Positions 53,819 to 62,930 of a DNA stretch of 64,000 nucleotides are shown here, one piece after another. This DNA is from Thermaurantimonas sp046295455 (GTDB lineage Bacteria; Bacteroidota; Bacteroidia; Flavobacteriales; Schleiferiaceae), in NCBI GenBank assembly GCA_046295455.1, contig JBKBNI010000003.1, forward strand, positions 186,001 to 250,000. Direction: 5' to 3'. Under the pieces are notes generated by a model. That model was given only the letters and a program-made list of their open reading frames with translations, had not been told where the DNA came from and searched no databases. A program made the position numbers and the translations under genes. The first letter of the stretch is position 1. The number at the start of each line of letters is the position of its first letter.

Positions 53819-54145
53819 TTAAAGCCTTCTTCCCATTTGTTTTATCTCTTCGTAATAAAAGATAGCACCACTGGTAGTCTGTATATAAGGCCTAAAGTGG
53901 ATATTATCATCTGCTGTTCGTTGGTCTTTTGGAACATTTTTGTAATAATTGCTAAGAAATGTGTAGCCTACTAAATGATTGGAAGTGTATGGAGGGGAGA
54001 CAGGGATTTCCACTGTTTTGAATCGGATTGATTCGCCATTCTCAAAAAAAATACATCTGGTAGAGTCTCTGTCTGACAAAGGGATAAAAAATATATGCAT
54101 GAAAAAAAGAAAACCAAAAATAATGGGGTAATAAAGGCCTTTCAT
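53819..54145 (-). CDS. Hypothetical single-span protein
   Basis: 108 residues from the ATG at 54145. An upstream in-frame TTG at 54181 is rejected because that stretch is the htrA terminator. One hydrophobic segment at about 3-20; the rest is a soluble domain with PPYTSNHLVGYTFLSNYYKNVPKD. No family is recognised. It lies between htrA and the dehydrogenase, downstream of the htrA terminator. Confidence 0.6.
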   Translation of the reverse strand: MKGLYYPIIFGFLFFMHIFFIPLSDRDSTRCIFFENGESIRFKTVEIPVSPPYTSNHLVGYTFLSNYYKNVPKDQRTADDNIHFRPYIQTTSGAIFYYEEIKQMGRRL

Positions 54146-54160
54146 CCCATAAACTACTTT

Positions 54161-54188
54161 AAAAAAAAGCCGCCTCAACAAAGGCGGC
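54161..54188 (-). terminator. Intrinsic terminator of htrA
   Basis: GCCGCCT and AGGCGGC form a 7-bp stem with a 6-base loop; on the minus strand it is followed by eight U. It lies 26 bases past the htrA stop and shows why the next gene must begin at 54145. Confidence 0.9.
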
Positions 54189-54213
54189 CGTTAAAATAAA
54201 AAATTTTTTTTAA

Positions 54214-55656
54214 TCAATTCCATCCAAATCCGAAATAATCGGGTCTTCCATCGGGGCGAATTCCCTGAATGAGCACACCATCACCTGATTTAAGTCCTTG
54301 GAGCATGCTGTTGAGCTCTTCCACAGAACGCACAGGCCTGTTATTGGCTGACGTGATAATAAATCCGTCCGGGACACCTATTTTTCGAAATTTGCTTCCG
54401 GGCTGCGTATTGAGCACCTTAACCCCATAAGAAATATTATACCGACGCTTGTCCTCATTGGTGATATTTTCCAGTTTAGCACCCAGAATGCTCTCCAGGG
54501 CAAGGTCTTCTTTCTTCACTATTTTGGTATTCCCGTGTATGTTGCGGAGTTTAACCTTAAAATCACGCCGTTTATCATCTCTTATTACCGTGATCATCAC
54601 CTCATCACCAGGTCTTTTGCGACCGATCAATTCCTGTAGTTCCGAGACTTTTGAAATTTCACGACCATCCACGGCTACTACGATATCGCCTTTTTTGATG
54701 CCGGCTGATTCGGCAGCTCCATTTTCTGTGACATCGTTGATATACACACCTTTCGTTTGTTTGATATTGAGCTCACGGGCGAGTGCAGGCGATAGGTCTG
54801 CAATGGAAACACCAAGGAAAGCGCGCTGCACATTACCATACTCAATGATATCTTCCATTACTTTCTTTACAATATTGGATGGCACAGCAAAACTGTATCC
54901 TTCAAATGATCCTCTGGAAGAGGAAATAGCAGTATTTATCCCAACTAATTCACCGCGGGTATTGACAAGTGCACCACCGCTGTTTCCAGGGTTTACGGCT
55001 GCATCTGTCTGAATAAAGGCTTCAATAGGAAATCTGTCCGAAATAATGTTGATCGACCGGCCTTTTGCACTTACAATACCAGCTGTGACTGTACCGGTGA
55101 GGTTAAATGGATTACCTACAGCCAGTACCCACTGACCAACCCGCAGATCGTCGCTATTTCCAAACTTGATAAATGCCAGGTTGTCAGCATCTACCTTTAG
55201 CAGAGCGATATCCGTGGCAGGATCTGTGCCGATCACCCGTGCGTTTAATTCACGATTGTCACTTAAGACCACTGTGATTTCATCTGCATTGGCAATCACA
55301 TGATTGTTGGTTACGATATACCCCTCTTTTGTAACAATGACTCCGCTTCCAGTACCCTGTTGTATGCGATCTGGCATCTGACTGCGGCCGAAAAACAGCT
55401 CTTCAAAAGGACTGAGCTGACGACCTCTTATGGTTGCAGATGTTTTTACGTGTACGACGCTGGGAAGAGTCAATTCAGCTGCTGCAATAAAATCTCCATC
55501 CTCAGGAGCCGATACAGTTTGCCTTACAATTCCGTTAAACCCCTCCTCTCGAATAATGCGTACTTCAGGCTTTTCGAAAAACAACTTGTAACCTACAAGT
55601 GTAACCGCTCCAGCAAGCAGAGCAAAAGACACTTGAACAAATGTTTTTTTCATCAT
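54214..55656 (-). CDS. Do/HtrA-type periplasmic serine protease
   Basis: 480 residues. A signal anchor (about 3-22) is followed by a trypsin-like protease with triad H119 (VTNNHVIANADE), D149 (ATDIALLKV) and S226 (NPGNSGGALVN), and two PDZ domains (about 285-375 and 390-475). It degrades misfolded envelope proteins and may also act as a chaperone. Two ATG codons stand at 55656 and 55653. Follows the peroxiredoxin gene by 49 bases. DegP or DegQ cannot be separated here. Confidence 0.95.
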   Translation of the reverse strand: MMKKTFVQVSFALLAGAVTLVGYKLFFEKPEVRIIREEGFNGIVRQTVSAPEDGDFIAAAELTLPSVVHVKTSATIRGRQLSPFEELFFGRSQMPDRIQQGTGSGVIVTKEGYIVTNNHVIANADEITVVLSDNRELNARVIGTDPATDIALLKVDADNLAFIKFGNSDDLRVGQWVLAVGNPFNLTGTVTAGIVSAKGRSINIISDRFPIEAFIQTDAAVNPGNSGGALVNTRGELVGINTAISSSRGSFEGYSFAVPSNIVKKVMEDIIEYGNVQRAFLGVSIADLSPALARELNIKQTKGVYINDVTENGAAESAGIKKGDIVVAVDGREISKVSELQELIGRKRPGDEVMITVIRDDKRRDFKVKLRNIHGNTKIVKKEDLALESILGAKLENITNEDKRRYNISYGVKVLNTQPGSKFRKIGVPDGFIITSANNRPVRSVEELNSMLQGLKSGDGVLIQGIRPDGRPDYFGFGWN

Positions 55657-55705
55657 TTTTTAAATTTTTTGTTCACTATATGCCAAAAACTGTTCCAACA
55701 CTCGG

Positions 55706-56212
55706 TCAAGAGTATGGAAATACCTGGACATGATCGTCTTCACTTCTACCAGGTGCCGAGTTAATTTTTTTCAATGCATTCTTAGCTTCAGCAATATGTG
55801 ACGCAGGAGAAAGGTTGCTTTTGTATGCCCAGGCTATTTTGCCGCTCAGGTCAATGATGTAGGTAATTCTGGAAAAGAGCACACCTATAATTCCAGTAGA
55901 TATATCATAGAGTCTTCTTATTCTGCCGTCCTTATCTGATACAAGATGATATGGAAGAGCATATTGCGCTGAAAAGCGAGCGTGAGATTCCGAAGAATCA
56001 GCTGAAACACCAATCACCTCAGCTCCCAAATCTACCAGATCTTCATAGGCATCTCTAAAGGTGCAAGCCTGTGCGGTGCATCCTGGCGTAAAGTCTTTCG
56101 GATAAAAATAGATGACGATCATCTTCTTTCCGATGATGTCTTTTAGATTGACATTTTCTCCATGTTGATTTACAAAGTCGAAAATGGGTGCCGGTGTATG
56201 AATTGACAGCAT
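55706..56212 (-). CDS. bcp: Thioredoxin-dependent peroxiredoxin (BCP/PrxQ)
   Basis: 168 residues from the ATG at 56212 (a TTG just upstream is in frame). Peroxidatic C45 and resolving C50 in DFTPGCTAQACTFRDAY match the E. coli BCP numbering; GVSADSSESHARFSAQYALP follows. It reduces peroxides with electrons from thioredoxin. It lies upstream of htrA and divergent from dnaK, with a strong palindrome in the gap, so it may share stress control with the heat-shock gene. Confidence 0.94.
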   Translation of the reverse strand: MLSIHTPAPIFDFVNQHGENVNLKDIIGKKMIVIYFYPKDFTPGCTAQACTFRDAYEDLVDLGAEVIGVSADSSESHARFSAQYALPYHLVSDKDGRIRRLYDISTGIIGVLFSRITYIIDLSGKIAWAYKSNLSPASHIAEAKNALKKINSAPGRSEDDHVQVFPYS

Positions 56213-56332
56213 CAATAAAGTGTGGTTTTAAAAGAAAACTGCTGGGAACGACAGAATGTTTTGATACCTAATGGCAAGTGGCCTTTCACACTATCAAATC
56301 TTTTACATGACTTTGAATGCAGCCGACGCAAA

Positions 56333-56355
56333 TGACAAAAAGTCACTTTGTGTCA
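56333..56355. promoter_or_regulatory. Strong palindrome in the bcp/dnaK gap
   Basis: A 23-base near-perfect inverted repeat with 10 of 11 pairs symmetric (outer arms TGACA and TGTCA, inner AAAGT and ACTTT around a central C). It is 63 bases before the dnaK ATG and 120 bases from the bcp start. No T-run follows. It is a good operator candidate. Confidence 0.6.
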
Positions 56356-56418
56356 TAATTTCTTTTACTGGCACATGTATTGAGAATTTTTTCTAAAATT
56401 TTGAAAAATAATTGTATC

Positions 56419-58323
56419 ATGAGCAAAATAATTGGAATTGATTTAGGGACTACCAACTCATGCGTAGCTGTAATGGAAGGTAATGAGCCAGTTGTAATCC
56501 CGAATAGTGAAGGAAAGAGAACTACCCCCTCGGTGGTAGCTTTTGTAGAAGGCGGAGAGCGCAAAGTAGGAGACCCTGCAAAGCGTCAGGCAATCACCAA
56601 TCCGAAAAAGACCATTTATTCTATAAAGAGATTTATGGGCCGTTCTTATGATGAATCTACCTCTGAGGCGACCAGAGTGCCTTATAATGTGGTAAGAGGT
56701 GACAACAATACGCCCAGAGTAGAAATCGATGGCCGCCAGTACACTCCCCAGGAAATTTCGGCTATGATTCTTCAAAAAATGAAAAAAACTGCTGAAGATT
56801 ACCTGGGAACCACCGTCACTGAGGCTGTAATCACCGTACCGGCATATTTCAACGATGCCCAACGACAAGCCACCAAAGAAGCCGGAGAAATCGCCGGTCT
56901 TAAAGTGCGTCGGATCATCAATGAGCCCACTGCCGCTGCCCTGGCCTACGGTATCGATAAGAAAGGCAAGGATATGAAGATCGTAGTATTCGACTGCGGT
57001 GGAGGTACCCACGACGTGTCAGTACTGGAGCTTGGAGATGGTGTTTTTGAAGTACGCGCTACAGATGGCGATACTCATCTTGGTGGAGATGATTTTGACC
57101 AGGTGATCATTGATTGGTTGGCAGATTCATTTAAAAACGAGGAAGGTATCGATCTCAGGAAAGATCCTATGGCCCTCCAGCGCCTGAAAGATGCTGCCGA
57201 AAAGGCCAAAATAGAGCTTTCATCATCATCGACTACTGAAATCAATCTGCCATACATCACGGCTACCAATACCGGTCCCAAGCACTTGGTAAAAACACTG
57301 ACTCGCGCACAATTTGAGCAGCTCGCACATTCGCTGATTCAGCGCACTATCGATCCTTGTCGTTCTGCCTTGCAGAAAGCTGGATTGAGCGTCAGTGATA
57401 TCGACGAAGTGATTCTGGTAGGAGGTAGCACCCGTATCCCTGCCATTCAGGAGGCCGTGCGTAAATTCTTTGGAAAAGAACCTTCAAAGGGTGTAAACCC
57501 TGATGAGGTAGTGGCAATAGGTGCAGCTATTCAAGGTGGTGTGCTCAGCGGAGATGTAAAAGATGTTTTGCTCCTTGATGTGACACCGCTATCACTTGGT
57601 ATAGAGACTCTAGGCGGTGTCTTCACCAAACTGATTGAAGCAAACACGACTATCCCAACCAAAAAAAGTGAGATCTTCTCCACTGCTGCTGACAATCAAC
57701 CCTCTGTAGAGATCCACGTGCTTCAGGGCGAGCGTCCTATGGCCAAAGACAACAAGACCATCGGCCGATTCCATCTGGATAACATACCTCCCGCTCCGAG
57801 AGGTGTGCCTAAGATCGAAGTGACCTTCGATATTGATGCCAACGGAATATTGAATGTTTCGGCAAAAGATATGGGCACCGGTCGCGCTCAAAGCATACGA
57901 ATCGAAGCTTCATCCGGCCTTACTAAGGATGAAATCGAACGCATGCGTCGCGAAGCAGAAGCCAACGCCGAAGCCGACCGTAAGGCACGTGAACGGGCCG
58001 ATAAACTTGTAGCCGCTGACTCAACCATATTCAGTACCGAAAATCAACTCAAAGAATACGGCGATAAAATTGATCCTGCCGTGAAAAGCGAAATTGAATC
58101 TGCACTTGCAGAGCTGAAGCAAGCCCACAGTGTGCAGGATATCGATCGCATCGACAGAGCCATGGAAAATCTCAATAAGATCTGGTCAAAAGCCGCCCAA
58201 AGCATGTACAACAATCCTGGTTCAGGAACATCTGCTCAGGGAGCCCAGACAGGATCCGGTGACACCTCCTCTACTAGTGGTGTTTCAGATGTAGAATATG
58301 AAGAAGTGACAGACAATAAATAA
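56419..58323 (+). CDS. dnaK: Chaperone DnaK (Hsp70)
   Basis: 634 residues from the ATG at 56419; an in-frame start at 56380 would add 13 unlikely residues. The ATPase domain opens MSKIIGIDLGTTNSCVAVMEG, with the phosphate loop VFDCGGGTHDVSVLELGDG and VILVGGSTRIP; the substrate-binding domain follows with DVTPLSLGIETLGG, and the Gly/Ser-rich tail ends VEYEEVTDNK. In many bacteria the phosphate-loop stretch reads DLGGGTFDVS; here it is DCGGGTHDVS, a minor change. No dnaJ or grpE is adjacent. A good terminator follows. Confidence 0.97.
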   Translation: MSKIIGIDLGTTNSCVAVMEGNEPVVIPNSEGKRTTPSVVAFVEGGERKVGDPAKRQAITNPKKTIYSIKRFMGRSYDESTSEATRVPYNVVRGDNNTPRVEIDGRQYTPQEISAMILQKMKKTAEDYLGTTVTEAVITVPAYFNDAQRQATKEAGEIAGLKVRRIINEPTAAALAYGIDKKGKDMKIVVFDCGGGTHDVSVLELGDGVFEVRATDGDTHLGGDDFDQVIIDWLADSFKNEEGIDLRKDPMALQRLKDAAEKAKIELSSSSTTEINLPYITATNTGPKHLVKTLTRAQFEQLAHSLIQRTIDPCRSALQKAGLSVSDIDEVILVGGSTRIPAIQEAVRKFFGKEPSKGVNPDEVVAIGAAIQGGVLSGDVKDVLLLDVTPLSLGIETLGGVFTKLIEANTTIPTKKSEIFSTAADNQPSVEIHVLQGERPMAKDNKTIGRFHLDNIPPAPRGVPKIEVTFDIDANGILNVSAKDMGTGRAQSIRIEASSGLTKDEIERMRREAEANAEADRKARERADKLVAADSTIFSTENQLKEYGDKIDPAVKSEIESALAELKQAHSVQDIDRIDRAMENLNKIWSKAAQSMYNNPGSGTSAQGAQTGSGDTSSTSGVSDVEYEEVTDNK

Positions 58324-58345
58324 TCACCCGTTATATACAAAACTT

Positions 58346-58377
58346 AAAGCCGGAAAGTCTATTTCCGGCTTTTTTTT
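58346..58377 (+). terminator. Intrinsic terminator of dnaK
   Basis: AAAGCCGGAAA and TTTCCGGCTTT form an 11-bp stem with a 5-base loop, followed by five more T (58373-58377). It lies 22 bases past the dnaK stop. Confidence 0.93.
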
Positions 58378-58490
58378 ACCGTTGATCTATGACCATAGCC
58401 TGCTGCTGCGAGGAGAAAAGTTCTCTCAGATAGCATCGTCAGATCATATCGGCTTCTGATTATTCATTTGCGCAACGTTCGATCCGGGGA

Positions 58491-61400
58491 TCAGAAGTCC
58501 AATCCCAGTGAGACATGAAGTACTCTTGGAAGTATAGTGTAATCCTCTACTGCCCTCGCCCAGTCTACGCGTATCAGGTGACCAAAGAGCATCATGCGCA
58601 GACCGGCACCAAACCCGCCGATTAATGGCTCTTTGCGGCTGTCGATGACAATCCTGAGGTTGCCCTTGTCAATGATTTTTTGATTGATTGCGTTTTCAGG
58701 ACTTAAAGGAGACCGGCCGTTCCAGGCTGTGCCGCAATCCCCGAATAAAACAACCTGCATACTGTTTAAAAAAGCATTTTTGATAGGCTTGTTGAGCAAC
58801 ATGCGAAATACGGGCAACCTAAGTTCGGAGTTGATAATGGCAAAACTGTTCCCATTGCGGGCGTTTTGATAAAAGCCCCGCATGTTGGTTACCAATGTTT
58901 GAAAAATATAATTTTGAGATTCGGCAATAGGAGTATTTTCATCAAAACGTGGAACAAAGGCATTATCCACTCCACCAAGAAAGTAAATGAGTCGTTCGGG
59001 GCCAAAAGATGTACCGGCTGCCACCCTATTGGCCCAAATGGACGACCTCCAGACAGGCAAATAATGGCGGGCATCTACTCCGGCGGTGTGAAGGCCTGAC
59101 CGGGGGTTCAAAAGATTTCGGTAATATTCGGTAAAGAGCTTGAAGCGGAATCCGCGCCAAAGATTTATGCCAAGTGCCAGGGTTTCGTCGTGGACAAAGC
59201 TTGCCCTCATAATTCCAAAATGCTGATATTCGGTAGGAATCTCCAGAGAAACAGCATCTCTGGCCAGCGTAACCCGAGAATCAAGGCGGTAGGATGGGTG
59301 AAGGTGTACAGATCGAACTTCATCAATGGGAAAAATGGTTTTATATTGTATTTCGTGGGTTAAAAACCTGCTCCATACAGGTACTCCACCAGTTTGTATT
59401 GCACTTCGTCTATAGAAAGTATATTCGTGTTTCCAACGTTTTTTGTGGTTTGCTAGCCAGAGGAGAATTTCGTGATTAGGGGCGAGTGATCTCCCCGCAA
59501 GTGGATTGAGCTCTGCGCGCAGCCCGGCAACCAATCGGTAATCCCGCATGACATCTGCAATTCCGACTTTTATCATTCCGTTAAACTGGGGATTGATTAA
59601 AAAAGGCTGCGGCCTGCCTGTAAAGGGCTGATATTGCGGCATAAGAAAGGCATTGTCGAAGTTAAAAGACATATTTTCACGATAGAAGCTCAGCAAGTAG
59701 GGCCGTCGGGGCGGTAGTTTGATGGATTCTTGTTCGGGCATTGGTTTAAGAATTTGTGACCTTCCGGGTGATGAAAGTATTCCGGGTATGGAAGGTTGCT
59801 GAACCTGTGGCCGCGGAGAATATTTGTACTTCTCCAGAAGCCTAGGGTCAAATTGATAATCGTTAATATTTATTTCATTGTCAGGCATACGAATGCCCGA
59901 CAGCTCCATAATATCATATACGATGCCCGCATTTTTTTTATCTGAGGGTTCTGAAACTTGTTTGCGTACATTGGCGGGATCAACACGCGTAAGATGCTGT
60001 CTAATCAGAGCAGGTCGATTTTTGTGATATAAAACATAAAAGACTTCGCCAGTATCCCTGCCAATGGAATAAAGATTTATGATTCCGGGAAGTACAAGGG
60101 AGGGGTTTTTCTGAAGAAAATAGCGGTAGTGAATGATGGTGTCCACAAAACTGATTGTGCTGTCTAGATGAGCTTTGTAGAATGTGGTGAACAAATCCGA
60201 GTCATATTCTGCAAAGAGAATTTTACCATCATCGTAGTTTAAAGGTTTCCCATGGGTATGCGAAGATTCGAGCACCAAAGCCGGTTTGTCTTTGTCCTGT
60301 ATATCTATGAATTGAATGTTTAGTTTGTCCTGATTTCTCTTCCACTTGCTTCTGCTTTCGAAATTATTGTCCTTGCGGGTAGTAACCACCGAAATCCATC
60401 GATCGCCGGATGTATACACTGGCCAAAGGTCTGAATGTATATCAGAAGTGATTTTGTTGAGTCCTGTATTCCGGATGTTGTATTCAATCACATCGCTTTT
60501 GCCTTCCTTCATTGCGCTGAAAATCAATTTTTCTCCGTCAGGGCTATATGCGACCGAATAGACTTTGGAGACTCCATAAAGCATTTTAGTCGTTATTTTT
60601 TTTTCTTCAAAATCGTAAAAATGAAGTCTTATAAATCCTGATCTTTCATCGATTATAACCAGAATCGGCAATGTGGGGTGCCATGATATCAGGGGGGTCT
60701 GGAGGTCGTCCCTTTCGTACGTCAGGGCTCCGGATTTATAGATTCTCTTCTTTTTTCGAAGGCCCGGATTGAAGACATACACATATTTTTTTCCTTTACG
60801 GGAGGTGGCCACAGCCAGTGAATTGGTTTGAGTCCGGTATTGCATATCTGTGATCCGTTCATCTTTTCTGAGTTTTTGGACAAATTCGGAGTCTGAATTT
60901 TTTTTGGAATCGGTAAGTTCACGGTGCAGGGTACTTGTATATTCATTCCACCGTCGGATCAATTCTTTGGTTTTAATGCCCAATACATATTCGATCCCAA
61001 AGTCCATGCTCTTGTGCACTATGCTTGTAAAGAGAATATTCTTGATCACATTTCTCCCGTAGGTCAAGACGATGTAGTACCATATACCGTGACCTGCAAG
61101 CCTGGCCATATCAGGATCAAGTGAATTGATTCTTTTGAATCTGCCTTCTGAATGCACCCTGAGAATTTCCCAGGTGTACTCCGGATCATCTCCATAAGCG
61201 AAATAGGAAACCAATCCCTGAACAAACCAATCCGGAAACTGCGCTCGATAAACCTCTAAACCAGCGCCCTGAAAATCGCCGTAAATCTGATATTGAATCA
61301 ATTGCTCGGCGATGCCGGCCTTGATCTCCCTTTCGAGGTTTTGAAGGTTTCCGTCATAATGAATTAGTATGGTATTTCTATCTATGAATCGGCTTACCCG

Positions 61401-61748
61401 TGTGCTGTTGTCGGGTTGATTGATATCGAGGTTGTTATTGGACTGTTTCTGATCACCGAGGGTGTTGAAAAGCATAATCTGAAAACGCTCATCAAATGCC
61501 ACATCGAGTATAGCTTCGATCTCTCTGAGATGCTGATGTGCCATACCGGCAACGGTATGAGGCAAATTGTCATTGTCTGCATATGTGTAGACGTCAAATC
61601 GTTCGAAGCGATAAAATCCCCACTCAAACGTATTGTACTGCACTCGGTTGCGCCCATATTGCTGGTAGAGACCGTAATAAAATTGTGCATCCATCCAAAA
61701 TGGAAGGATCAGAAACCAACCTGTCAGAATACGCACAATAAACTTCAT
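58491..61748 (-). CDS. Degenerate peptidase, propeller and outer-membrane barrel fusion
   Basis: 1085 residues with a signal peptide ending about residue 21 (FWMDAQ). Residues about 45-285 resemble a peptidase MA/gluzincin domain, but where the family has HExxH the sequence is AGIAEQLIQYQ, so the zinc site is lost. Residues about 295-620 form a TolB/WD40-like propeller (VYSVAYSPDGEKLIFSAMKEGKSDV). The last 370 residues form a barrel resembling the Omp85 membrane part (LIYFLGGVDNAFVPRF, ending VLHVSLGLDF with the terminal phenylalanine of outer-membrane proteins). No POTRA domain is seen. Divergent from pfkB and about 110 bases from the dnaK terminator. An envelope-assembly role is a guess. 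Confidence 0.8.
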   Translation of the reverse strand: MKFIVRILTGWFLILPFWMDAQFYYGLYQQYGRNRVQYNTFEWGFYRFERFDVYTYADNDNLPHTVAGMAHQHLREIEAILDVAFDERFQIMLFNTLGDQKQSNNNLDINQPDNSTRVSRFIDRNTILIHYDGNLQNLEREIKAGIAEQLIQYQIYGDFQGAGLEVYRAQFPDWFVQGLVSYFAYGDDPEYTWEILRVHSEGRFKRINSLDPDMARLAGHGIWYYIVLTYGRNVIKNILFTSIVHKSMDFGIEYVLGIKTKELIRRWNEYTSTLHRELTDSKKNSDSEFVQKLRKDERITDMQYRTQTNSLAVATSRKGKKYVYVFNPGLRKKKRIYKSGALTYERDDLQTPLISWHPTLPILVIIDERSGFIRLHFYDFEEKKITTKMLYGVSKVYSVAYSPDGEKLIFSAMKEGKSDVIEYNIRNTGLNKITSDIHSDLWPVYTSGDRWISVVTTRKDNNFESRSKWKRNQDKLNIQFIDIQDKDKPALVLESSHTHGKPLNYDDGKILFAEYDSDLFTTFYKAHLDSTISFVDTIIHYRYFLQKNPSLVLPGIINLYSIGRDTGEVFYVLYHKNRPALIRQHLTRVDPANVRKQVSEPSDKKNAGIVYDIMELSGIRMPDNEININDYQFDPRLLEKYKYSPRPQVQQPSIPGILSSPGRSQILKPMPEQESIKLPPRRPYLLSFYRENMSFNFDNAFLMPQYQPFTGRPQPFLINPQFNGMIKVGIADVMRDYRLVAGLRAELNPLAGRSLAPNHEILLWLANHKKRWKHEYTFYRRSAIQTGGVPVWSRFLTHEIQYKTIFPIDEVRSVHLHPSYRLDSRVTLARDAVSLEIPTEYQHFGIMRASFVHDETLALGINLWRGFRFKLFTEYYRNLLNPRSGLHTAGVDARHYLPVWRSSIWANRVAAGTSFGPERLIYFLGGVDNAFVPRFDENTPIAESQNYIFQTLVTNMRGFYQNARNGNSFAIINSELRLPVFRMLLNKPIKNAFLNSMQVVLFGDCGTAWNGRSPLSPENAINQKIIDKGNLRIVIDSRKEPLIGGFGAGLRMMLFGHLIRVDWARAVEDYTILPRVLHVSLGLDF

Positions 61749-61941
61749 CTAAACAAAAATAATTGACAAACAAGAGAAAGGGAGTTAAGTGTTTTTAAAG
61801 CATGTTTCTAATCTGGTCACGGGTTTATCACGAGGACAAACTGGATGCACACTGGCACAGCTAATTCAAAAACAGGTGTGAATCCATGTTAAAAGAGGTA
61901 GCCGGTCAGGTTATAATCGTAGGCAATCAATATGGTGCTTC

Positions 61942-61949
61942 TATATTTG
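61942..61949 (+). promoter_or_regulatory. -7 box of the PfkB kinase gene
   Basis: TATATTTG matches TAnnTTTG exactly, 29 bases before the ATG at 61979. The rest of the 230-base gap (61749-61978) shows no gene and no strong structure. Confidence 0.6.
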
Positions 61950-61978
61950 CCGGTGTTTGATTAATTAATTACGCGTTC

Positions 61979-62920
61979 ATGAGCTTATTAGTAGTGGGTA
62001 CTGTGGCCTACGATGCACTGGAGACCCCATTTGGAAAAACAGACAAAATCATCGGCGGTGCTGCTACCTACATCAGCCTTGCAGCTTCGTATCTACTGCC
62101 TGAGATACGCCTCGTCTCCGTAGTGGGCGATGACTTTCCGGAGGATACAATTCAAAACCTAAGGGAGAGAGGAATAAATACTGACGGCCTTCAGATAAAA
62201 TCAGGTCAAAAAACATTTTTCTGGAGTGGCCGCTACCACCTTGACATGAATACCCGGGATACAATAGAGACCCAGCTCAATGTCCTGGCAGACTTTGATC
62301 CTATCCTTCCGGATCATTTTAAAGACAGCAAATATCTGATGCTCGGAAATCTGATGCCGAGTGTTCAGCAGCGCGTACTCGATCAGATGACTGAAAGACC
62401 TAAGCTGATTGTACTGGACACAATGAATTACTGGATGGAACACCACTGGGATGATCTTATGTACAATCTGAAAAATGTAGATGTACTCACCATCAACGAC
62501 TCTGAGGCCCGTCAACTTTCGGGGGAGTACTCATTGGTAAAGGCTGCATCCAAAATCCTCTCTATGGGTCCCAGATACCTGATTATCAAAAAAGGTGAGC
62601 ACGGAGCATTGCTTTTCGGAGAGGGACACATTTTCATTGCCCCGGCGCTCCCACTGGAAAACGTCTTTGACCCTACAGGCGCCGGCGACACCTTTGCGGG
62701 AGGATTTATATCCTTTCTGGCACGTACAGATGATATCAGCTTCGACAACATGAAGCGCGCAGTCATTCACGCCTCTGCCATGGCATCTTTTTGTGTTGAA
62801 AAATTTGGCACATCGCGTCTGGAAGATTTGACCTTAGACGAACTCGCACACCGCCATCGCCTTTTTAGGGCACTGACGCACTATGAAATGGATTTTTCAA
62901 CACTGAAACAGCTCTCTTAA
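61979..62920 (+). CDS. PfkB/ribokinase-family kinase
   Basis: 313 residues. The family signature and catalytic aspartate lie in FDPTGAGDTFAGGFISFL (aspartate near residue 237), and the N-terminal glycine pair in IIGGAATYISLAASY. Kinases of this family phosphorylate sugars, nucleosides or similar alcohols. The substrate cannot be told. kbl starts 10 bases after the stop, so the pair is probably cotranscribed. Confidence 0.9.
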   Translation: MSLLVVGTVAYDALETPFGKTDKIIGGAATYISLAASYLLPEIRLVSVVGDDFPEDTIQNLRERGINTDGLQIKSGQKTFFWSGRYHLDMNTRDTIETQLNVLADFDPILPDHFKDSKYLMLGNLMPSVQQRVLDQMTERPKLIVLDTMNYWMEHHWDDLMYNLKNVDVLTINDSEARQLSGEYSLVKAASKILSMGPRYLIIKKGEHGALLFGEGHIFIAPALPLENVFDPTGAGDTFAGGFISFLARTDDISFDNMKRAVIHASAMASFCVEKFGTSRLEDLTLDELAHRHRLFRALTHYEMDFSTLKQLS

Positions 62921-62930
62921 AACTTTTGAT

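Noticed and set aside
54146..54181. N-terminal extension of the small hypothetical gene from TTG at 54181
   Set aside because: The extra residues (LRRLFFKVVYG) are encoded by the htrA terminator hairpin and its U-run.
58491..61748. Annotation as BamA
   Set aside because: No POTRA repeats, and a peptidase-like domain and propeller lie before the barrel; a BamA would be about 800 residues with five POTRA units.
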